From assembly GCF_037126285.1 (NCBI RefSeq), contig NZ_CP147012.1:3032001-3096000 (forward strand): a stretch of 64,000 bases of DNA, in the 5' to 3' direction. The stretch is from Bernardetia sp. MNP-M8. GTDB taxonomy: Bacteria > Bacteroidota > Bacteroidia > Cytophagales > Bernardetiaceae. Positions within the stretch are counted from its first letter, which is position 1. Each line of letters starts with the position of its first letter. This document shows positions 38,274-46,251 of the stretch, in pieces. The notes beneath the pieces are model-generated. The model was not told the DNA's origin. It did no database searches and saw only the letters and a list, made by a program, of their open reading frames with translations. A program made the translations under genes and the position numbers.

Positions 38274-39194
38274 TTACTTCATTTTAGCTCGTTTTATCAG
38301 ATAAGGTAAAAGGATTCTATCCATTGGCTGACGAATATCTACTTCTACAAAATCAATTTTATATTGTCCACTTTTGAGTTTTAGAGCTTGTTCTTTGGCT
38401 TTGGTTTGTTCACGATAATATTCTCTAACTTGAGCAGGTTGAAGTTTTATTTTTTCGCCTGTTTCTACATCTGTAAAAATATAAGGACGGTCTTCAAAAT
38501 CAAATTCAGTTTCTGTTTTTGAATCTTTTACATGAAATAATAAAACTTCATGGTGACGGTGTTTTAAGTGTTGAAGAGCTGCAAAAAGCTCATCAGTATC
38601 GTTCATATTGTCTAGCATATCACTAAAAATAATGACTAACGAACGTTTGTGTAATCGCTCTGCTATTTCGTGCAACACTTTTGCTGTCGATGTTTTTTTA
38701 TTGTTGGGAGCTGGAGCATCTAAAAGTCGCTGAAACTCCAAAAAAAGTGTGTGAATATGTTTTGAAGTCGCTTTTATAGGCGTTTGAAGCTCTAATTTAT
38801 CCGAAAAAGTGGTCGCACCGATAGCATCACGCTGTTTTTGAAGCATATAAGCGATAGAGGCAGCAGCCATAATTGAAAAAGTGATTTTGCCATTTTCGTA
38901 CTTGCCTTCTCGTGGATAATACATAGAAGGCGAAACATCAATCAAAAGCTGTGCTCTCAAATTGGTTTCTTCTTCATAGCGTTTTACAAAAAGTTTGTCG
39001 GTTCGTGCATAGACTTTCCAATCAATATGACGAGTGCTTTCTCCAGTATTATAAAGACGGTGTTCGGCAAACTCTACTGAAAAACCGTGATAAGGTGATT
39101 TATGAAGTCCTGAAATAAATCCTTCTACTACTTGGCGAGCCAAAAACTCTATATTTCCGAACTGACGAATGGCTTGTATATCTAATTCTTGCAT
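38274..39194 (-). CDS. DUF58-domain protein (VWA-like, MoxR-associated type)
   Basis: 306 residues. The DUF58 signature is clear: EHRLYNTGESTRHIDWKVYA, RTDKLFVKRYEEETNL and LLIDVSPSMYYP, a MIDAS-like DxSxS metal site near residue 89. DUF58 proteins usually work with a MoxR-family AAA+ ATPase as a chaperone-like system, but no MoxR gene is adjacent here. It heads a two-gene operon with the 185-residue protein. A -7 motif (TATTTTTG) lies at 39214-39221. Confidence 0.9.
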   Translation of the reverse strand: MQELDIQAIRQFGNIEFLARQVVEGFISGLHKSPYHGFSVEFAEHRLYNTGESTRHIDWKVYARTDKLFVKRYEEETNLRAQLLIDVSPSMYYPREGKYENGKITFSIMAAASIAYMLQKQRDAIGATTFSDKLELQTPIKATSKHIHTLFLEFQRLLDAPAPNNKKTSTAKVLHEIAERLHKRSLVIIFSDMLDNMNDTDELFAALQHLKHRHHEVLLFHVKDSKTETEFDFEDRPYIFTDVETGEKIKLQPAQVREYYREQTKAKEQALKLKSGQYKIDFVEVDIRQPMDRILLPYLIKRAKMK

Positions 39195-39213
39195 AATTTT
39201 TTTTGTGTTTCAT

Positions 39214-39221
39214 CAAAAATA
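39214..39221 (-). promoter_or_regulatory. Candidate -7 motif of the DUF58 operon
   Basis: The minus strand reads TATTTTTG, 20 bp upstream of the ATG at 39194, giving a very short leader. Confidence 0.35.
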
Positions 39222-39310
39222 CAAACAAGTTGCTAACTTTATTCAACTTACTCAAAAAATGACTTATAAAAAATCTCAAAAAACATTCTTTTTAGGATAA
39301 TCTTCTACTA

Positions 39311-40867
39311 ATGAAATCTACTTTTTACAGAAATTACGAAACGTACAAAAATCTATACTTCCTACTTTCTATTCTTTTAATCAGCTTACTAAGTTCATTT
39401 TTAAGAGGTTATGCGCTTTTTCAAACCGATTTTGCAAACGGTTGGGATGGTTATTTTTATTTGGTACAAATGCAGTCTTTAGCCGAAACAGGAAATGCAC
39501 ATACAAATGATCCTTCTATTATTTATTGGTATTTGACAGGATTTTATTTTTTATTTCAAGATTATGTGGTGGCTTATAAAGTTGGAATTTCTGTGTTGGT
39601 AGGAGTTTTTACATTTTTAGTTATTGTTTTGATTCAAAAATATTCTACTAAAAAAATGGCTCTTTTTGTAGGAATTATGATTTTATGTAGTCCTCATCTG
39701 ACCTATTTTGTATCTCAATATCCTAAAAATCTGTTGGGAATTATTAGTTTGATTTTGTTTTGGCTAGTTTTTCCTAAAGAATTTTCATCAAAACACAGAA
39801 ATCTAATTTATCAAATTATACTTTTAGTATTTGTTCTGATTCTCAATTATTTCTCTCACAAACTCACTTTCTTTATTACTTTTCTTTGGTTTGGAGTCTT
39901 TTTTTTAGCTAAAATCAATCAAATCAAACTCATTTTTATAGGAATTTTGATTTTAATTGTAATAAGTTTTTTAAAAATAGATTTGACAGAATATTGGTCG
40001 CAATGGCGAAGAATACACGATGCTTTGGGTGGATTTTCATTTGTGCCATATAAGTTTTGGGAGAGTTTTGGAAATGAACGAATTTCTGTTTTTTGGAGAA
40101 TAGAAATTATAATTTCAATTTTTGTAGTGCTTTTTTGTTTAGTTACACTTCTTTTTGATAGAAATAAAATAACTCTATTTCACAAAGTAACTGCAATTAT
40201 ACTTTCATTACTTCTTTTGCCTGTCTTGAAATGGGATTTGGAAGGAGTTAGTTTTAGATTGTTTATGCTTTTTGGTGTTTTGTGGGTGGTTTTGATTCCT
40301 GTTTTGGTAGAACAGGCATCTTGCCTGTTCAGTAAATTAAACTACAATATTATTTTTTTACACAGACTGGAAGTCTGTGCTACTTTATTTTTAATTATCC
40401 TCTCTTTTTTCTCTTCACAATCTTACAAACCAACTCTTCACGAACCAACAAATCAAACCTATAAAGTTATAACAGATAATTTTGAAAAACAAAGTTATGG
40501 ATTAGAGTCAAAAGTCAAATTGTTGATTTTACACAAATCGTTTGCTGAATATTTTACTTTCAGAACTAAAATTGATGCATTACCTTGGCTTCCAGAGCCT
40601 ACATTAAAAGAGGAGATTTCAGAAGGAAGTCTGTATCGTTTGGCTACGCACATCAGAAAAGAAGAATTTGAGTATTATCTAAAGGATACTGAAAAAGTAA
40701 AACGTTTGGGTTTGAATTATTTTTTGCTCAAAGAAATAGATTATCAAAGAATGCTTTTATCTGTCAAAAATGAAAATGATACAGTATTGATAGAACGAAT
40801 GACCAATCATAATTATAATCCTTCTCGTGTTCGTCCTTTGTTTTTATTGGAACAAAAAGAAAAATAA
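39311..40867 (+). CDS. Polytopic membrane protein, glycosyltransferase-like, with REP palindromes in frame
   Basis: 518 residues with about nine to ten membrane helices. The N-terminal FANGWDGYFYLVQMQSLAET, with an acidic residue in the first extramembrane loop, and the overall layout resemble GT-C-type integral glycosyltransferases, but no family is certain. Residues about 334-358 (EQASCLFSKLNYNIIFLHRL) are encoded by two REP-like hairpins at 40311-40379. This stretch reads unlike the membrane segments around it and is probably an insertion into the loop before the last helix. After that helix comes a soluble C-terminal region of about 140 residues. Confidence 0.65.
   Translation: MKSTFYRNYETYKNLYFLLSILLISLLSSFLRGYALFQTDFANGWDGYFYLVQMQSLAETGNAHTNDPSIIYWYLTGFYFLFQDYVVAYKVGISVLVGVFTFLVIVLIQKYSTKKMALFVGIMILCSPHLTYFVSQYPKNLLGIISLILFWLVFPKEFSSKHRNLIYQIILLVFVLILNYFSHKLTFFITFLWFGVFFLAKINQIKLIFIGILILIVISFLKIDLTEYWSQWRRIHDALGGFSFVPYKFWESFGNERISVFWRIEIIISIFVVLFCLVTLLFDRNKITLFHKVTAIILSLLLLPVLKWDLEGVSFRLFMLFGVLWVVLIPVLVEQASCLFSKLNYNIIFLHRLEVCATLFLIILSFFSSQSYKPTLHEPTNQTYKVITDNFEKQSYGLESKVKLLILHKSFAEYFTFRTKIDALPWLPEPTLKEEISEGSLYRLATHIRKEEFEYYLKDTEKVKRLGLNYFLLKEIDYQRMLLSVKNENDTVLIERMTNHNYNPSRVRPLFLLEQKEK
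40311..40379. repeat. REP-like palindrome pair inside a reading frame
   Basis: Hairpin 1 (40311-40329) is AACAGGCA, TCT, TGCCTGTT. Hairpin 2 (40361-40379) is CACAGACT, GGA, AGTCTGTG. The arm sequences (AACAGGC, CAGACT/AGTCTG) match the type B units around the RAYT gene at 433-1011. The reading frame of the host gene stays open through the pair. Confidence 0.8.
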
Positions 40868-40966
40868 AATCTCAAACCTTCCTCAAATTTCTAAATCAAA
40901 AATGGTTTTTGTTTCTTTGTAAAAAATTAGAATAAACTACACATTCAAAACCAATAGAGAAACACT

Positions 40967-42526
40967 ATGGCAACAATGACAGAAACATCTTCGATACAAA
41001 ATGTATTGAACGAATTAGGAATAAAAGAACACAATGCTTGTTATTCAACAGGCTTAAATTGGGCTTCTACTGGCTCAAGAGAAACTAGAAAAATATATTC
41101 TCCTGCTGACGGAAAACTTATCGCTTCAGTTGATATGGCAACAAAAGAAGATTATGATACAGTAATCAAAACGGCACAAGAAGGATTCAAAAAATGGCGT
41201 ACACTTCCAGCTCCTGCTCGTGGTGAAATTGTTCGTCAAATAGGAGAGGCTCTTCGTAAGCACAAAGATAATTTAGGCAAATTGGTAAGTTATGAAATGG
41301 GTAAAATCTATCAAGAAGGCTTGGGCGAAGTTCAAGAAATGATTGATATTTGTGATTTTGCTGTCGGGCTTTCTCGCCAACTTCACGGCTTTACAATGCA
41401 CTCTGAACGTCCGAAACACCGTATGTATGACCAATATCACCCACTTGGTGTAGTTGGAATTATTTCAGCATTCAATTTTCCTGTTGCTGTTTGGGCTTGG
41501 AATTCGATGTTGGCAGCTACTTGTGGCGATGCTTCAGTTTGGAAACCATCTGAAAAAACTCCATTTACAGCTCTTGCTTGTCAGAATATCATTACAGATG
41601 TTTTGAAAGCGAATGATGTTCCAGAAGGAATTTTCTCTGTAATTATTGGTGATGCAACTATCGGAAAAGCAATGGCAGAAGATGAGCGTGTACCTTTGGT
41701 TTCGGCAACAGGTTCTACTCGTATGGGTAAATCAGTTGGCGCAGCAGTAGGACAGCGTTTGGGTCGTTCTTTATTGGAATTAGGTGGAAACAATGCAATT
41801 ATTGTTACTCCAGAAGCTGATTTGGAAATGGCAATTCGTGCTATTATTTTTGGTTCTGTTGGAACGTGTGGACAGCGTTGTACATCTACTCGTCGTTTGA
41901 TTTTGCATGATTCTGTTTATGATACAATCAAAGAACGTTTAGTTAATGCGTATGCAAAACTTCCTATCGGAAATCCATTAGAACAAGGAACTTTAGTAGG
42001 ACCACTTATCGACAAAGATGCCGTTAAAGGTTTTGAAAATGCTCTTAAAGAAGTTCAAGCAGAAGGTGGAAAACTTATCTGTGGTGGTGAAGTTTTAGAA
42101 GGCGAAAAATATTCTTCTGGAACGTATGTAACTCCTGCCATCGTAGAAGCCAAAAATGAATACAAAATGGTACAAGAAGAAACGTTTGCACCAATTTTAT
42201 ATTTATTGAAATATTCAGGCGATGTAGAAAATGCAGTTGCTATGCAAAATGATGTTCGTCAAGGACTTTCTTCTTCTATCTTTACTAAAAATATGTTAGA
42301 AGCAGAAGGATTTTTAGCGCATTGGGGTTCTGATTGTGGAATTGCAAACGTAAATATCGGAACATCAGGTGCAGAAATTGGTGGTGCTTTCGGTGGTGAA
42401 AAAGATACTGGTGGAGGACGTGAGTCAGGTTCTGATGCTTGGAAAGTATATATGCGTCGCCAAACAAATACAATCAATTATGGAACAGAACTTCCTTTAG
42501 CTCAAGGAATTAAATTTGATATATAA
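40967..42526 (+). CDS. Aldehyde dehydrogenase, ALDH7/antiquitin type
   Basis: 519 residues. The N-terminus (LNELGIKEHNACYSTGLNWA) and sequence throughout match ALDH7 enzymes, which oxidise alpha-aminoadipate semialdehyde (lysine catabolism) or betaine aldehyde. NAD site and catalytic residues: GIISAFNFPVAVWAWN, ATGSTRMGKSVGAAV, the catalytic Glu in LLELGGNNAI (~273) and the catalytic Cys in GTCGQRCTSTRR (~307). The C-terminal GGAFGGEKDTGGGRESGSDA is the substrate-loop region. No lysine-degradation genes adjoin it. It ends at the terminator at 42572-42605. Confidence 0.92.
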   Translation: MATMTETSSIQNVLNELGIKEHNACYSTGLNWASTGSRETRKIYSPADGKLIASVDMATKEDYDTVIKTAQEGFKKWRTLPAPARGEIVRQIGEALRKHKDNLGKLVSYEMGKIYQEGLGEVQEMIDICDFAVGLSRQLHGFTMHSERPKHRMYDQYHPLGVVGIISAFNFPVAVWAWNSMLAATCGDASVWKPSEKTPFTALACQNIITDVLKANDVPEGIFSVIIGDATIGKAMAEDERVPLVSATGSTRMGKSVGAAVGQRLGRSLLELGGNNAIIVTPEADLEMAIRAIIFGSVGTCGQRCTSTRRLILHDSVYDTIKERLVNAYAKLPIGNPLEQGTLVGPLIDKDAVKGFENALKEVQAEGGKLICGGEVLEGEKYSSGTYVTPAIVEAKNEYKMVQEETFAPILYLLKYSGDVENAVAMQNDVRQGLSSSIFTKNMLEAEGFLAHWGSDCGIANVNIGTSGAEIGGAFGGEKDTGGGRESGSDAWKVYMRRQTNTINYGTELPLAQGIKFDI

Positions 42527-42538
42527 AGTATAAATAAT

Positions 42539-42559
42539 GTCGTCGGTGGGGACACCAGC
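42539..42559. repeat. Solo copy of the GTCGTTGGTG hairpin family
   Basis: GTCGTCGGTGGGGACACC resembles the terminal repeat of the MITE-like element at 56919-57216 (GTTGTTGGTGTCTCCACC) and the solo copy at 47652-47681. Internal pairing GGTG..CACC gives a short hairpin. It sits 12 bp after the dehydrogenase stop codon. Confidence 0.5.
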
Positions 42560-42571
42560 AAAGTTTTTTCC

Positions 42572-42605
42572 AAACCTATAAGGATTTCAGAATCCTTATA
42601 GGTTT
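42572..42605 (+). terminator. Terminator of the ALDH7 gene (first of two related copies)
   Basis: A 15-bp perfect stem, AAACCTATAAGGATT with AATCCTTATAGGTTT, has a 4-base loop and then TTTTGTTTT. The same stem reappears at 44063-44115 on the other side of the fic gene. Confidence 0.92.
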
Positions 42606-42610
42606 TTTGT

Positions 42611-42872
42611 TTTGAGGTTAAATAGGAAGCAAACATTAAAAAAGCGATATTTTAATGTTTGCTCATTTAAGCGCATCATTTTTAATGTCATAATACTAAC
42701 CATACCTTAAAAAAACAATTTTTTGATGTATACTCTCTCAATTACATCAACTTTGACGTAAAATACTGACCAAACATTAAAATATTGCTTTTTTAATGTT
42801 TACTTCAAAAAAAAACGTACCTTTGAGGTAAATATTTTACCAAACATTAAAAATCAGTTATTTTAATGCCAG
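42611..42872. repeat. Four 70-bp-period palindromic repeats upstream of fic
   Basis: Each unit has a leader TTTGAGGT-AAATA followed by a 12-8-12 palindrome CAAACATTAAAA-N8-TTTTAATGTTTG. Left arms start at 42630 (perfect), 42701 (degenerate), 42771 (11/12) and 42841, giving steps of 71, 70 and 70 bp. In the last copy the right arm contains the fic start codon (ATG at 42866). The 8-bp centres differ (AAGCGATA, AAACAATT, TATTGCTT, ATCAGTTA). A fifth unit and a partial sixth lie beyond fic at 44152 and 44221. The layout suits clustered operators; a tyrosine-recombinase core layout is an alternative. Confidence 0.85.
42818..42825 (+). promoter_or_regulatory. Candidate -7 motif of fic
   Basis: TACCTTTG fits TAnnTTTG and lies 40 bp upstream of the fic start. 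The palindrome at 42841-42872 is directly downstream of the expected transcription start, so a protein bound there would block initiation or early elongation. Confidence 0.45.
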
Positions 42873-43999
42873 AATTACTTTATTCTATAAACCCAGATAG
42901 AAATATACCTTGGAATGATTTACCACCATTACCAATTAAAGAGGAATTGTACAAAACTATCGAAATTCTTGAAAAGTTAGGAAATGCTAAAGCTGCTCTA
43001 GCAAGACTTCACGGAAGAAGTGCTGTTATACCTAATCAGGGCTTGCTTATCAATACGATAAGTTTGCAAGAGGCAAAAACTTCTACTGCTATTGAAAATA
43101 TTTTTACTACTGATGATGAATTATATAAAGCATATAGTGAAAAAAATAGCGAATCAAATACCAAATCAGCACCTAAAGAAGTATTGAGATATAGAGAAGC
43201 TCTATGGTCTGGATATAATTATTTACAAAAAGAAAATTTATTTACACGAAAGTATTTTATTCAAGTGTATCAACAAATAAAACAGACTACAGATGAAATA
43301 AGATTACCTTTTTCAAATACAGTAATCAAACAAGGAGGAACTGGTGCAAATGCTGGTAAGGTAGTTTACACTCCTCCTCGTGGAAAAGGAGTAATTGAGA
43401 GTAAATTAGACAATTTGATTGATTTTGTTAATGATGATGAAAAATATAAAATAGACCACTTATTAAAAATGGCTATAGCTCATTTTCAGTTTGAAGCAAT
43501 TCATCCATTTACTGATGGAAATGGTAGAACAGGACGAATTTTTAATATTCACTACTTAACTAATAAGGGTTTACTTGACTTCCCTATATTATATTTAAGT
43601 AAATATATTCTTGCACACAAAGACGATTATTATGAAAATATAATGGGTGTTTCACAGCGAGGGAATTGGAAAAACTGGCTACTTTTTATGTTGAAGGCAA
43701 TAGAAGTAACTTCAAATAATACTTTTGATATGATAAATGATATTGTACTATCTAAAAATTCGATTTTAGAGTATATAAGTAGCGAGGGCAAGTTTAAAGA
43801 TGTAGAAAAACTTTCAGAATTTCTATTTATGCAACCCTTTATTAAGGTATCACATTTGGTAGGTGGGGGACTCTATGCTGAAGGTACTGCAAGAAAATAC
43901 CTAAATACCTTATCAGATTTACGAGTATTAGAAAAGAAAAACATAGGAGGTAAACAGTATTATCTAAACAATGAATTATATAGAATTTTGTCTAAATAG
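42866..43999 (+). CDS. fic: Fic-domain protein (probable AMP transferase) with C-terminal winged helix
   Basis: 377 residues. The Fic motif HPFTDGNGRTGRIFN (~211) is complete, so AMP-transferase activity on a protein target is likely. An N-terminal inhibitory helix STAIEN (~72-77) fits the [S/T]xxxE[G/N] rule of class II self-inhibited Fic proteins, which do not need a separate antitoxin. The beta-hairpin target loop is KQGGTGANAGKVVYTPP. The last ~80 residues (SKNSILEYISSEGKFKDVEK to NIGGKQYYLNN) look like a winged helix-turn-helix, suggesting DNA binding and possibly autoregulation at the flanking palindromes. The target is unknown. Confidence 0.92.
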   Translation: MPELLYSINPDRNIPWNDLPPLPIKEELYKTIEILEKLGNAKAALARLHGRSAVIPNQGLLINTISLQEAKTSTAIENIFTTDDELYKAYSEKNSESNTKSAPKEVLRYREALWSGYNYLQKENLFTRKYFIQVYQQIKQTTDEIRLPFSNTVIKQGGTGANAGKVVYTPPRGKGVIESKLDNLIDFVNDDEKYKIDHLLKMAIAHFQFEAIHPFTDGNGRTGRIFNIHYLTNKGLLDFPILYLSKYILAHKDDYYENIMGVSQRGNWKNWLLFMLKAIEVTSNNTFDMINDIVLSKNSILEYISSEGKFKDVEKLSEFLFMQPFIKVSHLVGGGLYAEGTARKYLNTLSDLRVLEKKNIGGKQYYLNNELYRILSK

Positions 44000-44062
44000 A
44001 TTTGACGCTTGCTAAGATCGGATTACTGACTGTTATCAACGTCTTTTTGAAATCGCATTTTT

Positions 44063-44115
44063 AAACCTATAAGGATTAGCTTTGCTCTTGTCAGTTCTGA
44101 AATCCTTATAGGTTT
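44063..44115 (+). terminator. Terminator of fic (second copy of the ALDH7 terminator stem)
   Basis: AAACCTATAAGGATT (44063-44077) pairs perfectly with AATCCTTATAGGTTT (44101-44115) around a 23-base loop, followed by TTTGTTT. The arms equal those at 42572-42605; only the loop differs. Confidence 0.88.
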
Positions 44116-44151
44116 TTTGTTTAGAGCATTTTACACTTTCTGACTTTATAT

Positions 44152-44236
44152 TTTGAGGTCAAATAGCAGGCAAACATTAAAATATCTATATTTTAATGTT
44201 TGGGCTGTTTTTTACATCAATTTTAAGGTTGAAATA
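44152..44236. repeat. One full and one partial 70-bp palindromic repeat downstream of fic
   Basis: The full unit has leader TTTGAGGTCAAATAG at 44152 and a perfect palindrome CAAACATTAAAA, TATCTATA, TTTTAATGTTTG at 44171-44202. The partial unit (TTTTAAGGTTGAAATAA) begins at about 44221, 69 bp later, and stops at the SUI1 stop codon. Same family as 42611-42872. Confidence 0.82.
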
Positions 44237-44238
44237 AT

Positions 44239-44589
44239 TTACATTCCTTTAAATCCTTTCTCTTTAAGAAAATTTTTTACTTTGTCTAATAGTTCGCCTT
44301 GAATTATTATTTCTCCATCTTTTGCAGAACCACCCACGCCACAATGATTTTTGAGTTGTTTGGCTAATTCTTTTAAATCTTCTTCTTTTCCTTCAAAATT
44401 TTCTATCAAAACAACCGTTTTACCTTTTCGTCTTTTACGGTCTAGACTTACTTTTAGTCTTTGCTCTTCGTTTGGAAGTGTTTCTATTTCCTCTTGTTCT
44501 TGAAATTCAAAATCTGGATTTGTGGAAAATACCATTCCACCACCACTTCCATCTGTTGAAATTCTTTTTTTCTTTTTATCTCTTGCCAT
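44239..44589 (-). CDS. SUI1/eIF1-like translation factor (YciH type)
   Basis: 116 residues. After a low-complexity basic N-terminus (MARDKKKKRISTDGSGGGMV), the SUI1 fold shows RRKGKTVVLIENFEGKEEDL, KELAKQLKNHCGVGGSAKDG and EIIIQGELLDKVKNFLKEKG. E. coli YciH discriminates against unusual initiation complexes; the role in Bacteroidota is untested. The gene's upstream region is interrupted 40 bp before the ATG by the IS4-family insertion, which may have altered its promoter. Confidence 0.92.
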   Translation of the reverse strand: MARDKKKKRISTDGSGGGMVFSTNPDFEFQEQEEIETLPNEEQRLKVSLDRKRRKGKTVVLIENFEGKEEDLKELAKQLKNHCGVGGSAKDGEIIIQGELLDKVKNFLKEKGFKGM

Positions 44590-44619
44590 AATTATTGATT
44601 TTGAATTTATGTTTTATCT

Positions 44620-44628
44620 AGCAAAAAT
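44620..44628. repeat. Left 9-bp target-site duplication of the IS element
   Basis: AGCAAAAAT directly abuts the left inverted repeat and is repeated exactly at 45837-45845. Confidence 0.95.
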
Positions 44629-45836
44629 TACAGTACTGGACATGAGTTAAATTTTTGACAAAGAAAGGACAGAAAGAGTTAATTTAGAAGTGTGAAAACC
44701 AAAAAGCTCTATTCCGTCCTGTTGAACAAATATACAAAGGAATTTTCAGATATTCCTATTCATCATGTTCATACTACTTTGTTGCTTATTAGCTGTATTC
44801 TGATAAAAGAAACAGTTAATTTAAACAAGTTAAAAAACCAAGTAGGTATTTTTTTAAATTCTCCTACTGTTCAAATTAATTCTCATTATAAGCGTCTTAC
44901 TCGCTATTTTTTGGATGTTTATGTCCAAAAAACACTTTGGAAGTTGATTTTAGTTTTTAGTATAGGTTCTTTTTTAAATAGGAAGAAGGTAAAAAAAGAA
45001 ATTTTCTATCTAGCTATGGATGGTAGTGTTTGGCAGTTAGGCGAATATACGTATCACGTTTTGGTATTAAGTGTTATTTATAGAAAAATGGCTATTCCTA
45101 TTTTTTGGATAAATTTAGAACGAAAAGGCAGTTCTACTTTGGCTCATCGTAAAAGTTTATTAGCATCAGCTTTACTGTTATATCCTTTTTTGAAAAGATT
45201 TACAATTTTAGCTGATAGAGAATACAAAGGTAGAGTTTGGTTTAGGTATTTAGAAGAACAAGGATATACTTATATTATTCGGCTTTGTAAAGGAGATTAT
45301 CAATTAGAGGTTAAAAAGTACCACAGTTTGCTTAAAAAAGCTAAATTAGGCAAATTAGTAAGTCAAGAATTTGAAACTGACTTTGCAAAAAAACTAAAAA
45401 TAGTTATTTCTTATAATGGGCAAGCAGCAAAAGAAAGTGAAAAATTTGTCATTTTATTAACCAACAAATATCGTTTAACAAAAGAAAAGATTAGTGCTAT
45501 CTATTATTTAAGATGGAAAATAGAGTGTTTATTTAAACATTTGAAAACAAATGGATTTCATTTAGAGGAGGTAGGAATGGTAAATCCAAGAAAAATTCGT
45601 GTTTTAATGGCATTAGTAATTGCATCTTTTTTACTCTGTATCTTAGAAGGAGTAAAAACAAAACAGAGAGTAAAAAAAGACAATGAATCTTTTTATGAAT
45701 CTGTATTTAGAATGGGGTACGGAAAAGTAGTATTTTACGCTACTTCCATAGACCAAATAATAAAAAAAATAGTTCAATTATCGAAAAACTACAAAATTCA
45801 AAATACAACCTAAATTAAACCATGTCCAGTACTGTA
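44629..45836 (+). mobile_element. Complete IS4-family insertion sequence, 1208 bp
   Basis: Both ends carry inverted repeats beginning TACAGTACTGGACATG (16 perfect bases, then imperfect to about 28). The element contains one transposase gene and is bounded by a perfect 9-bp target duplication. Ends, gene and target duplication are all intact, so it is probably recent and may be active. It carries no passenger gene. Confidence 0.95.
44692..45813 (+). CDS. IS4-family DDE transposase
   Basis: 373 residues, starting with GTG at 44692. DDE residues are Asp in LAMDGSVWQLGEY (~110) and Asp in ILADREYKGRVWFRY (~175). The IS4 YREK signature Y-x2-R-x3-E-x6-K is met exactly by YYLRWKIECLFKHLK (~275-289). 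The frame is uninterrupted from just inside the left repeat to 23 bp before the right end, so the transposase appears functional. The basic, Leu/Ile-rich composition is typical. Confidence 0.95.
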   Translation: MKTKKLYSVLLNKYTKEFSDIPIHHVHTTLLLISCILIKETVNLNKLKNQVGIFLNSPTVQINSHYKRLTRYFLDVYVQKTLWKLILVFSIGSFLNRKKVKKEIFYLAMDGSVWQLGEYTYHVLVLSVIYRKMAIPIFWINLERKGSSTLAHRKSLLASALLLYPFLKRFTILADREYKGRVWFRYLEEQGYTYIIRLCKGDYQLEVKKYHSLLKKAKLGKLVSQEFETDFAKKLKIVISYNGQAAKESEKFVILLTNKYRLTKEKISAIYYLRWKIECLFKHLKTNGFHLEEVGMVNPRKIRVLMALVIASFLLCILEGVKTKQRVKKDNESFYESVFRMGYGKVVFYATSIDQIIKKIVQLSKNYKIQNTT

Positions 45837-45845
45837 AGCAAAAAT
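45837..45845. repeat. Right 9-bp target-site duplication of the IS element
   Basis: AGCAAAAAT, identical to 44620-44628, starts directly after the right inverted repeat. Confidence 0.95.
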
Positions 45846-45857
45846 AGTAGATTTAAA
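45837..45857 (-). promoter_or_regulatory. Pre-insertion SUI1 promoter, split by the IS
   Basis: Read on the minus strand, CTACTATTTTTGCT spans the right target copy and contains TATTTTTG, a TAnnTTTG -7 match. In the copy next to SUI1 the IS end supplies TA plus the duplicated ATTTTTG, giving a spacing one base too long. This suggests the -7 element now faces into the IS and SUI1 relies on another promoter or IS read-out. Confidence 0.4.
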
Positions 45858-46251
45858 GTTACTAAGACCAATTTATCATTTTTATTAAAAAAAGCCAATT
45901 TTACAACTTTAAAAAGATAATTCATAGTAACTAGCGTTACTTAACGATTAAACAAGAAAGTATAAATAAAGACATAAGATATATCTCAATCTTTGTGGTT
46001 TCTCAGAGTTTTGAACGATTATATAAATTTGATTGGCAAGTGATTTTTATTAAAACAAAACTATCTTTTAAGAGTTTTTGTAAAAAAATAAAGTCAAAAT
46101 TGTGTTTTTAGGTACAGTAATGGTAAATTACTTTATCAGACAATAATAAAAGGGGAAAATCAAAAGCATATAAATTTTGTTTTTGAGTATAATTAGATAA
46201 TTCAAAACAATACTTTTAATCATTTTTTTTTAGCTTAATTCAGTTTACATT
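45846..46251. other. Intergenic region upstream of the YceI gene
   Basis: About 400 bp, AT-rich. A short hairpin AGTAAC-TAGC-GTTACT lies near 45929-45944. I see no gene, RNA or clear promoter consensus. Part of it was formerly the upstream region of SUI1. Confidence 0.5.

Noticed and set aside
42611..42872. CRISPR-like array upstream of fic
   Set aside because: The repeats are about 51 bp with ~20-bp AT-rich intervals, the centres of the palindromes vary, there are only four units, and no cas gene is nearby. Operators or cassette repeats fit better.
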